Shown here piece after piece: positions 1 to 6,220 of a DNA stretch of 10,948 bases. The translations under genes and the position numbers were made by a program. The first letter of the stretch is position 1; each line of letters begins with the position of its first letter. This DNA is from Chitinophagaceae bacterium UBA2793 (lineage in GTDB: Bacteria; Bacteroidota; Bacteroidia; Chitinophagales; Chitinophagaceae). The stretch lies in the NCBI GenBank assembly GCA_002352045.1, contig DEHT01000009.1, positions 1 through 10,948 on the forward strand, in the 5' to 3' direction. The notes beneath the pieces are model-generated. The model saw only the letters and a program-made list of their open reading frames with translations. It was not told where the DNA came from and searched no databases.

Positions 1-488
1 TCGATAATATCGAGACCGGGATTGGTGGGTGTTTCCACAAAAATCATTTTAGTATTGGGTTTTATGGCGGCTTCCCATTCTTCGGCTGAAGCAGTAGCTG
101 CTACGTAGCTGTATTCAATACCAAAGCCCGGTAAATATTTTTTAATGGCTGTATGTGTGCTTCCAAATATAGAACTGCAAGCCAGCAGGTGATCGCCTTG
201 TTTGAGTAATGCCATAAAAGAACCAAACACGGCACTCATGCCGGAAGCCGTTGCAAAACCTGCTTCTGCTCCTTCCAGCACAACCATTTTATCGGTAAAT
301 TCCTGCACAGTAGGATTTATAAAACGGGTATAAATATTTGCCTGTCTTTCATCGGAAAAGGTTGCCCGCATTTCTTCGGCATCGTTGTAACAAAAACTAC
401 TGGTTAAAAACATGGGCGTAGAATGTTCCATTTGTGCCGTTCTTTCGGTTTGAATGCGGATGGCTTTAGTGATGGGATGCAAAGACAT
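1..488 (-). CDS. metZ: O-acyl-homoserine sulfhydrylase (MetZ-like), 3' part beyond window
   Basis: This is the N-terminal 162 residues of a fold-type I PLP enzyme of the Cys/Met metabolism family. It would replace the acyl group of O-acetyl- or O-succinylhomoserine with sulfide to form homocysteine in the cytoplasm. Visible marks are MEHSTPMFLTSSF near residue 20, NIYTRFINPT near 50 (the Tyr and Arg that contact the cofactor phosphate of the neighbouring subunit), ATASGMSAV near 80 and FVETPTNP near 150. The PLP-binding lysine lies beyond the window edge, so catalytic integrity cannot be judged. The SSF-x-Y/F and SDE-R-NIYTR pattern resembles MetZ more than cystathionine gamma-synthase, but MetB, MetY or methionine gamma-lyase activity cannot be excluded. 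The ATG at 488 is the natural start (MSLHPITKAIRIQTERT). The gene diverges from metX, which makes its probable substrate; that supports direct sulfhydrylation. Confidence 0.85.
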   Translation of the reverse strand, partial: MSLHPITKAIRIQTERTAQMEHSTPMFLTSSFCYNDAEEMRATFSDERQANIYTRFINPTVQEFTDKMVVLEGAEAGFATASGMSAVFGSFMALLKQGDHLLACSSIFGSTHTAIKKYLPGFGIEYSYVAATASAEEWEAAIKPNTKMIFVETPTNPGLDII

Positions 489-564
489 ATTTTGATTTTT
501 AATTTATGGAAGATGGTTTAAAATTTCTGCACAAATATTTTGTAACTCTTAATTTGATGCTGCA

Positions 565-572
565 CAAATTTA
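565..572 (-). promoter_or_regulatory. Candidate -7 promoter box for the metZ-like gene
   Basis: On the minus strand this reads TAAATTTG, a perfect match to the Bacteroidota -7 consensus TAnnTTTG. It would give a leader of about 70 nt before the ATG at 488. No convincing -33 TTTG is seen at the usual spacing upstream. A near-copy (ATATTTGTGCAG) occurs 33 bp further downstream and could be a second promoter or an operator. Confidence 0.45.
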
Positions 573-606
573 CCATCTCTAATTCGTAATTTGCACAGTA
601 ATAAAA

Positions 607-1620
607 ATGACAAAAAAATATTCATCTCCATCAGCCTTTATTTTAGAACAGGGAGCAGAATTGCCCGAATTAGATATTAGCTATACAACCTATGGCGAAA
701 TAAACGCAGCCGGTTCAAATGTGGTATGGATTTGCCATGCCCTTACAGCCAATTCAAATGTACAGGAATGGTGGCCGGGCATGGTGGGCAATGGATGTAC
801 AATAGATACCAACAAATATTTTGTGGTATGTGCCAACATAGTTGGCTCCTGCTATGGCAGCAGTGGACCATTGAGTATTGATAGTAAAACGGGCGTACCT
901 TATTTCAGTAGCTTTCCAAATGTGAGTATTAGAGATATGGTGAGGGCGCATATTTTACTTCGCCAACATTTAGGGATTGAAAAAATTTTTTTACTCATTG
1001 GCGGAAGCATGGGCGGTTATCAATGCCTTGAATGGGCATTGATGGAAAATGAAAGAATAGAAAATTTATTTTTATTAGCCACATCGCCCTGCGAAAGTGC
1101 ATGGGGAATAGCGGTACACACCGCACAACGTATGGCTTTAACCGCCGACCCTACCTGGCATTTGCACAAAGAAGATGCAGGAAAGAATGGCATCAAAGCG
1201 GCCAGGGCCATTGGTATGCTCACTTACCGCAATTACGGAATAATGGTAAAAACTCAAATGGATTCCGACACCGAAAAGTTAGATAAATTTAAAGCGAGTT
1301 CTTATATACAATACCAGGGAGAAAAATTAGCGGCACGCTTTAATGCGTATAGTTATTGGTTGCTCACAAAAGCAATGGATAGCCATCAATTATCGAGAGG
1401 AAGAAATAAAACCATGCAGGAGCTATTAAATTCCATTCAACAAAAAACATTGATTATAGGAATTAGCAGTGATATATTATGCCCGCTTGCCGAACAAAAA
1501 TTAATGGCATCCCTAATGCCGCAATCAACTTTAGTGGAAATTGATTCGGAGTATGGACATGATGGCTTTTTAGTGGAAGTAGAAAAAATTTCAGCAGTAC
1601 TTACCAAATGGCTTATGTAA
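607..1620 (+). CDS. metX: Homoserine O-acetyltransferase (MetX family)
   Basis: This cytoplasmic alpha/beta-hydrolase acylates the hydroxyl of homoserine, the first committed step of methionine synthesis. The 337 residues match a lean MetX. Family marks in order are ICHALTAN (42-49, oxyanion region), NIVGSCYGSSGP (77-88), the nucleophile elbow GGSMGG (132-137) with Ser134, Asp289 in GISSDILCP and His318 in EYGHDGF, forming the Ser-Asp-His triad. The ATG at 607 starts directly with the beta-strand preceding the fold. There is no Shine-Dalgarno sequence; a TAATTTG stretch at 587-593 is only an approximate -7 box. The gene diverges from a MetZ-like sulfhydrylase and converges on the cys operon, so its product probably joins newly reduced sulfide in homocysteine synthesis. 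Whether acetyl- or succinyl-CoA is the donor cannot be read with certainty; MetX proteins of either specificity exist. Confidence 0.93.
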   Translation: MTKKYSSPSAFILEQGAELPELDISYTTYGEINAAGSNVVWICHALTANSNVQEWWPGMVGNGCTIDTNKYFVVCANIVGSCYGSSGPLSIDSKTGVPYFSSFPNVSIRDMVRAHILLRQHLGIEKIFLLIGGSMGGYQCLEWALMENERIENLFLLATSPCESAWGIAVHTAQRMALTADPTWHLHKEDAGKNGIKAARAIGMLTYRNYGIMVKTQMDSDTEKLDKFKASSYIQYQGEKLAARFNAYSYWLLTKAMDSHQLSRGRNKTMQELLNSIQQKTLIIGISSDILCPLAEQKLMASLMPQSTLVEIDSEYGHDGFLVEVEKISAVLTKWLM

Positions 1621-1657
1621 AATATTGGCTAATTAAAGTAAGCCAATTAATATTTTA
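1618..1657. terminator. Possible bidirectional terminator between metX and tauE/safE
   Basis: ATTGGCT at 1624-1630 pairs with AGCCAAT at 1641-1647 around a 10-nt loop. TAAAAT (1618-1623) can pair with ATTTTA (1652-1657) across a 4-nt bulge. The flanks are A/T rich on both strands and two genes converge here (stop codons at 1618-1620 and 1633-1635). The lack of a long clean U-tract makes the call tentative. Confidence 0.45.
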
Positions 1658-2622
1658 CCACTCCAAATAATTACAAGCACTCCCAGTAAAATCATAGCTG
1701 TTTTGCGAGGCAGTTTACCCGAAAGCCTTGCCGCTATAGGTGCTGCAAGAACACTTCCAAATATCAAGGCAATAATTACTTTCCAATGAGACACACCCAT
1801 CATCATAAAGAAACTTAATGCACTGGCAAGCGTTACAAAAAACTCAGTAAGGCTAACAGATCCAATAACATATTTTGGGCTTCTGCCGGTTGATATTAAA
1901 GTAGTGGTAACAATTGGGCCCCATCCGCCGCCACCTACCGAATCTAAAAAACCACCGGCTCCTGCCAATGCAGCATGATGTTTAAAGTTTTTCTTTTGTT
2001 GCTGTTTTCGCAGTGCAATGATGATAATTTTTACACCCAAAAAAATAGTATAGCAAGCCAGCAATGGCCTCAACCAATTTGCATAAATATCTCCATATAC
2101 TGATAACAATACCGCTCCTGCTACTGCACCAATCACTCCGGGTATCACCAATGCTTTAAACAATTTCTTGTTTACATTGCCAAATTTATAATGGCTGTAC
2201 CCACTGGCTCCACTTGCAAAAACTTCGGCAGTATGTATGCTGCCACTAATTGCAGGAACACTTGCCCCTGTTGACAAAAGAATGGAAGCACTGGTAAGTC
2301 CATAACCCATCCCCAGGGCACCATCTACCAACTGGGCCATAAAACCGGCCAGTATCATAATTAAAAAATTGGTATCTACTGCATCATACGCATACCCGAT
2401 ACCTGTGCCTATTTCTTCAAAGGAATAATAAGAAAAAATAAATGTGCTCAATAAAGTAAGTGCAAATAATACCAGCAATACTACCATCACACGGTTCCAA
2501 TATTTTTCTCCCGGCAAACTATCATTTTGTACTACAGGCTGTAAAGAAATATTTTGTTGCTCCAATGATGCAGCAATGGTTTCTGTTGACATTGCTTTGT
2601 TTGATTCATTATGTTTTACCAT
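1633..2622 (-). CDS. TauE/SafE (TSUP) family membrane transporter of the cys operon
   Basis: This is an inner-membrane protein of about 329 residues with roughly seven or eight hydrophobic segments. The first is preceded by about 40 polar N-terminal residues. Two half-repeats carry the characteristic motifs AQLVDGALGMGYG (about 96-108) and FLDSVGGGGWGPI (about 225-237). TSUP proteins move sulfite, sulfoacetate, sulfate or related anions. Placement as the last gene after cysH-cysD-cysN suggests a role in sulfate uptake or sulfite efflux, but substrate and direction are not visible. The longest frame opens with a TTG at 2637 inside cysN. The ATG at 2622 follows the cysN stop after a single base (TAA-A-ATG), an arrangement typical of translational coupling, so I chose it. 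A further ATG at 2592 is also possible. Confidence 0.88.
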   Translation of the reverse strand: MVKHNESNKAMSTETIAASLEQQNISLQPVVQNDSLPGEKYWNRVMVVLLVLFALTLLSTFIFSYYSFEEIGTGIGYAYDAVDTNFLIMILAGFMAQLVDGALGMGYGLTSASILLSTGASVPAISGSIHTAEVFASGASGYSHYKFGNVNKKLFKALVIPGVIGAVAGAVLLSVYGDIYANWLRPLLACYTIFLGVKIIIIALRKQQQKKNFKHHAALAGAGGFLDSVGGGGWGPIVTTTLISTGRSPKYVIGSVSLTEFFVTLASALSFFMMMGVSHWKVIIALIFGSVLAAPIAARLSGKLPRKTAMILLGVLVIIWSGKILIGLL

Positions 2623-2623
2623 T

Positions 2624-3883
2624 TTACTCACCGGCAATAGTATTTGTAATCATACAAGCCCCTACGGTTACATTACTTGTTTCGTCAATTAAAATAGCCG
2701 AACCGGATGCACGCAAATGAGCATAATCATCAAACATAACAGGAGAGGCCGTTTTAATACTTGCTTTTACAATATCGTTCAACTGCACTTTTTCAGGCAA
2801 AGCCAGTTGTTCCAGGCTATTCACATCCAGTTTGTATTCAATATTTTTTATTACGGCTTTTACTATTTTATTATTGAGTTGAAGTAAATATTTGTTGCCG
2901 GGTTGTAAGGCTTTATTATCCATCCAACAAAGAAATACTTCTAACTCGTTGCTCAACTTTGGAAGCGAAGCTGTAGGAACAATCATATCGCCTCTACTCA
3001 CATCAATATCATCCGTTAAATGTAAAATGCCACTTTGTGGCGCAAAAGCTTCATCCACCTGCTTTCCATTTACTTCAATAGCACTTAGTGTAGTACTGAT
3101 ACCTGCCGGTAAAATGGTAACTGCTTCTCCTTTTTTATAAATGCCCGATATAATTTTTCCTGCATATCCACGGTAATCGTGCAGCTCATTTGTTTGCGGG
3201 CGAATTACATACTGTACCGGAAAGCGGCCTTCGGTAAGATTGATGTCTTTCTCCAATTTTATTGTTTCCAAATAATTCAATAACGGGCTTCCACTGTACC
3301 ATTGCAGGTTTATAGATGGCTCTACTATATTGTCTCCATTTATTGCACAAATTGGAATATAGTTAACATCTTTAAGTCCTATGGAGGTAGCCAGTTTTGC
3401 AAAGTCAATCACAATATTGTTGTACACATCCTGCGAGTAATTAACCAAATCCATTTTATTTACAGCCACTACTACATGTGGAATTTTTAGTAGCGATGCA
3501 ATTAAACTATGCCTTTTGGTTTGTTCTACTACACCGTTTCTGGCATCCACTAAAATTATTACCAGGTCGCTATTACTTGCGCCTGTAACCATATTTCGGG
3601 TGTATTGAATATGGCCCGGAGCATCGGCAATGATGAACTTTCTTTTAGGAGTAGTAAAATATTTATACGCCACATCAATGGTGATACCCTGTTCTCTTTC
3701 GGCACGCAATCCATCGGTGAGCAAAGCCAGGTCAATATCACCGGAGGTTTTGTTTTTTGTTTGTTTTTCTATGGCTTCTAATTGATCCAGCATTATTGAC
3801 TTGCTGTCGTACAGCAAGCGGCCTATCAATGTACTTTTTCCATCATCCACACTTCCGGCAGTTATAAATCTTAATAAGTCCAT
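2624..3883 (-). CDS. cysN: Sulfate adenylyltransferase subunit 1 (GTPase CysN)
   Basis: This is the GTP-hydrolysing subunit of heterodimeric ATP sulfurylase. It drives formation of adenosine 5'-phosphosulfate by CysD. The N-terminal GTPase domain shows G1 GSVDDGKST (10-18), the switch region RAEREQGITID (61-71), G3 DAPGH (87-91), G4 NKMD (142-145) and a G5-like CAING (about 179-183). Elongation-factor-type beta-barrel domains follow. At 419 residues it ends without the APS kinase (CysC) domain found in CysNC fusions. The longest frame starts at a TTG at 3904; the ATG at 3883 gives MDLLRFITAGSVDDGK, which matches the usual distance to the P-loop, so I prefer it. It lies 28 nt after cysD and is followed by the TSUP gene after 1 nt. 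No sign of decay is visible. Confidence 0.96.
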   Translation of the reverse strand: MDLLRFITAGSVDDGKSTLIGRLLYDSKSIMLDQLEAIEKQTKNKTSGDIDLALLTDGLRAEREQGITIDVAYKYFTTPKRKFIIADAPGHIQYTRNMVTGASNSDLVIILVDARNGVVEQTKRHSLIASLLKIPHVVVAVNKMDLVNYSQDVYNNIVIDFAKLATSIGLKDVNYIPICAINGDNIVEPSINLQWYSGSPLLNYLETIKLEKDINLTEGRFPVQYVIRPQTNELHDYRGYAGKIISGIYKKGEAVTILPAGISTTLSAIEVNGKQVDEAFAPQSGILHLTDDIDVSRGDMIVPTASLPKLSNELEVFLCWMDNKALQPGNKYLLQLNNKIVKAVIKNIEYKLDVNSLEQLALPEKVQLNDIVKASIKTASPVMFDDYAHLRASGSAILIDETSNVTVGACMITNTIAGE

Positions 3884-3911
3884 ATTATAATTTTCTAATT
3901 TCAATTATCAA

Positions 3912-4820
3912 TTAAAAGTATCCGTTCTTCTTTCGGTCTTCCATGGCAGCTTCACTTACTTTATCATCAATTCTTGTTTCGCCACGCTCGCTGGTTTTAG
4001 TGGTTATTATTTCGTGAATGATGTCTTCTACTTGCGAAGCATTAGACTCTACAGCAGCAGTGCAGGTCATATCGCCTACCGTTCTGTAACGCACTCTTTT
4101 TACCGAAATCTTATCGCCGGGTTCTATTTGTATAAAATTTGAAGTGGCTACCAACTGCCCTTCATGCTCCAGCACTTCTCTCTCGTGAGAGAAATAAATG
4201 GATGGCAGTTCTATTTTTTCTCTGCGGATATAATTCCAAATGTCCAGCTCTGTCCAGTTGCTAATGGGAAACACCCTTACATTTTCTCCTTTATGAATTT
4301 TTCCATTGTAAATGTTCCAAAGTTCGGGGCGTTGCAATTTTGGATCCCATTGGCCAAACTCATCTCTCACCGAAAAAATTCTTTCTTTTGCTCTTGCCTT
4401 TTCTTCATCTCTACGGGCACCGCCGATACAGGCATCAAACTCAAACTCTTCAATGGTATCCAATAGTGTGAAGGTTTGCAATGCATTTCTACTGGCAAAT
4501 TTTCCTTTAGGCTCCGTAAGCGCTCTTTGTTGAATTGTATCTTCTACTTTTCTTACAATGAGTTTTTCTCCAATTTTTTCGGCTAAGGCATCTCTAAAGT
4601 TTAGTGCTTCTTCAAAATTGTGGCCGGTATCAATATGTACCAATGGAAAAGGTAATTTGCCCGGCCGGAACGCTTTTAACGCAAGATGTACCAGCACAAT
4701 TGAATCTTTGCCGCCACTAAAAAGCAAGGCAGGTTTTTCAAATTGTGCTGCTACTTCCCTAAAGATGTGGATTGATTCAGACTCTAACTGGTCAAGATAA
4801 TCCAATCGGTAATTGTTCAT
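3912..4820 (-). CDS. cysD: Sulfate adenylyltransferase subunit 2 (CysD)
   Basis: This is the catalytic subunit of ATP sulfurylase. It joins sulfate and ATP to give adenosine 5'-phosphosulfate and pyrophosphate, with CysN as partner. The 302 residues equal the common family length. The PP-loop SGGKDS sits at 35-40, HIDTGHNF at 62-69, the conserved GARRDEEKARAKERIFS stretch at 134-150, NWTELDIW at 188-195 and RYRTVGDMTCTA at 244-255. The C-terminus is the usual basic/aromatic tail (DRKKNGYF). The ATG at 4820 is the only sensible start. Second in the cys operon, 24 nt after cysH. The next gene, cysN, completes the enzyme. There is no unusual residue or truncation. Confidence 0.97.
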   Translation of the reverse strand: MNNYRLDYLDQLESESIHIFREVAAQFEKPALLFSGGKDSIVLVHLALKAFRPGKLPFPLVHIDTGHNFEEALNFRDALAEKIGEKLIVRKVEDTIQQRALTEPKGKFASRNALQTFTLLDTIEEFEFDACIGGARRDEEKARAKERIFSVRDEFGQWDPKLQRPELWNIYNGKIHKGENVRVFPISNWTELDIWNYIRREKIELPSIYFSHEREVLEHEGQLVATSNFIQIEPGDKISVKRVRYRTVGDMTCTAAVESNASQVEDIIHEIITTKTSERGETRIDDKVSEAAMEDRKKNGYF

Positions 4821-4844
4821 ACAAAACAGTTTCTTTTTTTATAA

Positions 4845-5561
4845 CTACGATGTGCTGTGTAAGCCACATTCTTTTTTATTGGCGTCTTCCCACCACCAAC
4901 GACCGGCTCTAAAATCTTCCCCGGACTTTATAGCTCTTGTGCATGGTGCACAACCAATGCTAACAAAGCCTTTATCGTGTAGTGGATTATATGGAATGTT
5001 ATTTGCACTTACATACTCTTTCACTTCTTCTGAACTCCAGTGCAGTAGCGGGTGGAATTTTATAATTTGATTTACTTCATCCCATTCCAATTTCGGCAAA
5101 TGATTTCTTGCATCAGAATGTTGAGCTCGCAGGCCGGTAACCCACACAGATTTTCCTTGCAATGCTCTTTGCAGCGGCTCTACTTTTCTTATATAGCAAC
5201 ATTGCTTTCTAAGTTCAACCGATTGGTAAAAAGCATTAGGCCCATTGTCTTCTACAAATTTTTCCAATGGACTATGCTGAGGGTAATATGCTTTTATATG
5301 AGTATGATACCTTTCGTTGGTACTATTCCAAACAGCATAAGTTTCAGCAAAAAGCCTTCCGGTATCTAATGTAAAAATTTCTATGGCAATGTTGTTTTGA
5401 AGTATATCATGTGTTATCACCTGGTCTTCATAACTAAGGCTTGAACTAAAAGTTACTTCCCCGGCAAACCTGGCAGATAAATACTTAAGTGCATCTATAG
5501 TACTTAGTCCACTAATTTTGTGGATTAAATCGTTCAACAATTCAGTACCGGGTTTTTGCAT
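4845..5561 (-). CDS. cysH: Adenylylsulfate reductase, iron-sulfur type (CysH)
   Basis: This enzyme reduces activated sulfate to sulfite with thioredoxin or glutaredoxin. The 238 residues carry the PAPS-reductase fold: TFSSSLSYEDQV (37-48, PP-loop-like), FTLDTGRL (63-70), CC at 121-122, GCAPC (203-207), the substrate-binding RAGRWWWE (218-225) and the catalytic cysteine in ECGLH (Cys232). Cysteines 121, 122, 204 and 207 match the CC...CxxC set that ligates a [4Fe-4S] cluster. In known families this marks APS reductases, whereas E. coli-type PAPS reductases lack these four cysteines. The absence of a CysC domain or gene nearby agrees with APS as substrate. Some cluster-containing enzymes accept both APS and PAPS. 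It is the first gene of the operon, with a start ATG at 5561 and a predicted promoter at 5629-5636. Confidence 0.95.
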   Translation of the reverse strand: MQKPGTELLNDLIHKISGLSTIDALKYLSARFAGEVTFSSSLSYEDQVITHDILQNNIAIEIFTLDTGRLFAETYAVWNSTNERYHTHIKAYYPQHSPLEKFVEDNGPNAFYQSVELRKQCCYIRKVEPLQRALQGKSVWVTGLRAQHSDARNHLPKLEWDEVNQIIKFHPLLHWSSEEVKEYVSANNIPYNPLHDKGFVSIGCAPCTRAIKSGEDFRAGRWWWEDANKKECGLHSTS

Positions 5562-5607
5562 ATTTTTTTATTCCATATTAAAAAAGGGAAACACTCGAAA
5601 CATTACC

Positions 5608-5622
5608 CTACTAAAACAGTAG
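5608..5622. promoter_or_regulatory. Perfect 15-bp dyad at the cysH start site, candidate Rrf2 operator
   Basis: CTACT-AAAAC-AGTAG has perfect 5-bp arms around a 5-bp centre. It begins about 7 bp downstream of the cysH -7 box, exactly where transcription should start, a classical position for a repressor site. The neighbouring gene encodes an Rrf2 regulator. A degenerate copy with the same 15-bp layout lies at 5712-5726. That the Rrf2 protein binds here is inference. Confidence 0.5.
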
Positions 5623-5628
5623 ATTTTG

Positions 5629-5636
5629 CAAATATA
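5629..5636 (-). promoter_or_regulatory. Predicted -7 box of the cysH operon promoter
   Basis: On the minus strand this reads TATATTTG, a perfect TAnnTTTG match. Transcription would start near 5622 and give a leader of about 60 nt. The -33 region (around 5654-5658) shows only TTC instead of TTTG, so the promoter may be weak or may need an activator. A GC-rich inverted repeat fills the spacer. Confidence 0.6.
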
Positions 5637-5651
5637 GGCCTTCGGGGCCTA
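5635..5651. promoter_or_regulatory. Inverted repeat in the spacer of the cysH promoter
   Basis: TAGGCC (5635-5640) and GGCCTA (5646-5651) flank a 5-nt TTCGG centre. The dyad falls between the -7 box and the expected -33 region of the cysH promoter. It could be a second protein-binding site. It lacks a following T-tract on either strand, so it does not look like a terminator. Confidence 0.35.
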
Positions 5652-5662
5652 ATGAAGGGTGA

Positions 5663-5670
5663 TAAATTTG
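5663..5670 (+). promoter_or_regulatory. Alternative -7 box for rrf2
   Basis: TAAATTTG is a perfect TAnnTTTG match on the plus strand. If used, it would give the rrf2 transcript a leader of roughly 130 nt containing the dyads at 5691-5708 and 5712-5726. No good -33 element is visible. It competes with the closer box at 5790-5797. Confidence 0.3.
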
Positions 5671-5690
5671 TAGAACATTTACGACGTTCA

Positions 5691-5708
5691 ACATGATTAT
5701 CGTCATGT
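5691..5708. promoter_or_regulatory. 18-bp dyad ACATGA-N6-TCATGT
   Basis: Perfect 6-bp arms (ACATGA at 5691-5696, TCATGT at 5703-5708) flank a 6-bp spacer. The layout resembles Crp/Fnr-type operators (two half-sites with N6 between TGA and TCA). It lies about 70 bp upstream of the cysH start site and about 100 bp upstream of rrf2. The identity of any binding protein is unknown. Confidence 0.35.
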
Positions 5709-5711
5709 GCT

Positions 5712-5726
5712 CTATTAATTTGATAG
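5712..5726. promoter_or_regulatory. Degenerate second copy of the cysH dyad
   Basis: CTATTAATTTGATAG has the same length and arm geometry as the perfect dyad at 5608-5622, with CTAT/ATAG arms and one mismatched arm pair. Two sites about 104 bp apart could bind the same dimer. It may also be chance in A/T-rich DNA. Confidence 0.3.
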
Positions 5727-5789
5727 ACTAATAAATAGCAGTTTATAATAATTTATCCGGCCTTTCCTTATTAAAAATTTCGAAATACC

Positions 5790-5797
5790 TACATTTG
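5790..5797 (+). promoter_or_regulatory. -7 box of rrf2, implying a leaderless transcript
   Basis: TACATTTG is a perfect TAnnTTTG match ending 6 nt before the rrf2 ATG at 5804. Because transcription begins about 5-8 nt after this element, the mRNA would start at or very near the start codon. The TTG at 5795 lies inside the box and so cannot be the translation start if the box is used. The -33 region is poor. Confidence 0.5.
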
Positions 5798-5803
5798 CCT
5801 TCA

Positions 5804-6214
5804 ATGATATCTCAAAAAACTAAATATGGATTAAAAGCCCTTGGTTACCTGGCAGCCTTGTATGGCAAGGGCCCTGTATTGATTGCTGAAATTGCACAAA
5901 AGAAAAAAATTCCCATAAAATTTTTGGAAACCATATTGCTGCAACTAAAGCAAAACCAAATATTAGACAGTAAAAAGGGAAAAGGAGGCGGCTACTTTTT
6001 AATGAGTAGCCCAAAGAAAACTTCTTTGGCTGCTGTTTATAGAATTATTGAGGGGCCAATTGCTATGCTGCCCTGCGTGAGTCTTAATTTTTATCAAAGG
6101 TGTAAAGACTGTAACGAAAAACATTGCGGATTGAATAAAATATTAATTCAAACCAGGGATGCTAATTTGAAAATATTGGAGAAAAAAACCATTTACGATC
6201 TTATAGATGAATAA
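5804..6214 (+). CDS. Rrf2-family transcriptional regulator with four cysteines
   Basis: This is a winged-helix DNA-binding regulator of 136 residues. MISQKTKYGLKALGYLA is the standard Rrf2 opening. The recognition region (IAEIAQKKKIPIKFLETILLQ) and the wing (KGKGGGYFLMSSP) follow at about 27-70. Near the C-terminus Cys91, Cys100, Cys103 and Cys108 are spaced CX8CX2CX4C. This differs from the CX5CX5C of IscR and NsrR but could still hold an iron-sulfur cluster or other metal. In other bacteria the family senses iron-sulfur status, nitric oxide or cysteine supply (IscR, NsrR, CymR). Divergence from cysH and a dyad at the cysH start site suggest that it controls sulfate reduction, possibly with autoregulation. 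The frame can be extended to a TTG at 5795, but that lies in a promoter box, so I chose the ATG at 5804. Confidence 0.9.
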   Translation: MISQKTKYGLKALGYLAALYGKGPVLIAEIAQKKKIPIKFLETILLQLKQNQILDSKKGKGGGYFLMSSPKKTSLAAVYRIIEGPIAMLPCVSLNFYQRCKDCNEKHCGLNKILIQTRDANLKILEKKTIYDLIDE

Positions 6215-6220
6215 ACCTGC

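Noticed and set aside
489..606. SAM riboswitch in the metZ/metX gap
   Set aside because: No SAM-I or SAM-II core sequence or pseudoknot arrangement could be recognised; the gap is A/T rich with only short repeats.
754..951. Antisense reading frame inside metX, and similar frames inside cysN, cysD, cysH and the peptidase gene
   Set aside because: They lie wholly within genes with strong family matches, have no domain of their own and look like composition shadows.
2623..2637. TTG start of the TSUP gene overlapping cysN by 14 nt
   Set aside because: An ATG one base after the cysN stop is a more typical coupled start, and the N-terminus here is a non-conserved polar tail.
3884..3904. TTG start extending CysN by seven residues
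   Set aside because: The ATG at 3883 gives the normal distance to the GTPase P-loop.
5635..5651. Reading the GGCC inverted repeat as a terminator
   Set aside because: No T-tract follows on either strand and it lies between a -7 box and its expected -33 region.
6215..6220. Terminator between rrf2 and dinB
   Set aside because: The 6-nt gap and flanks show only a 4-bp GCTT/AAGC pairing, not a convincing hairpin.
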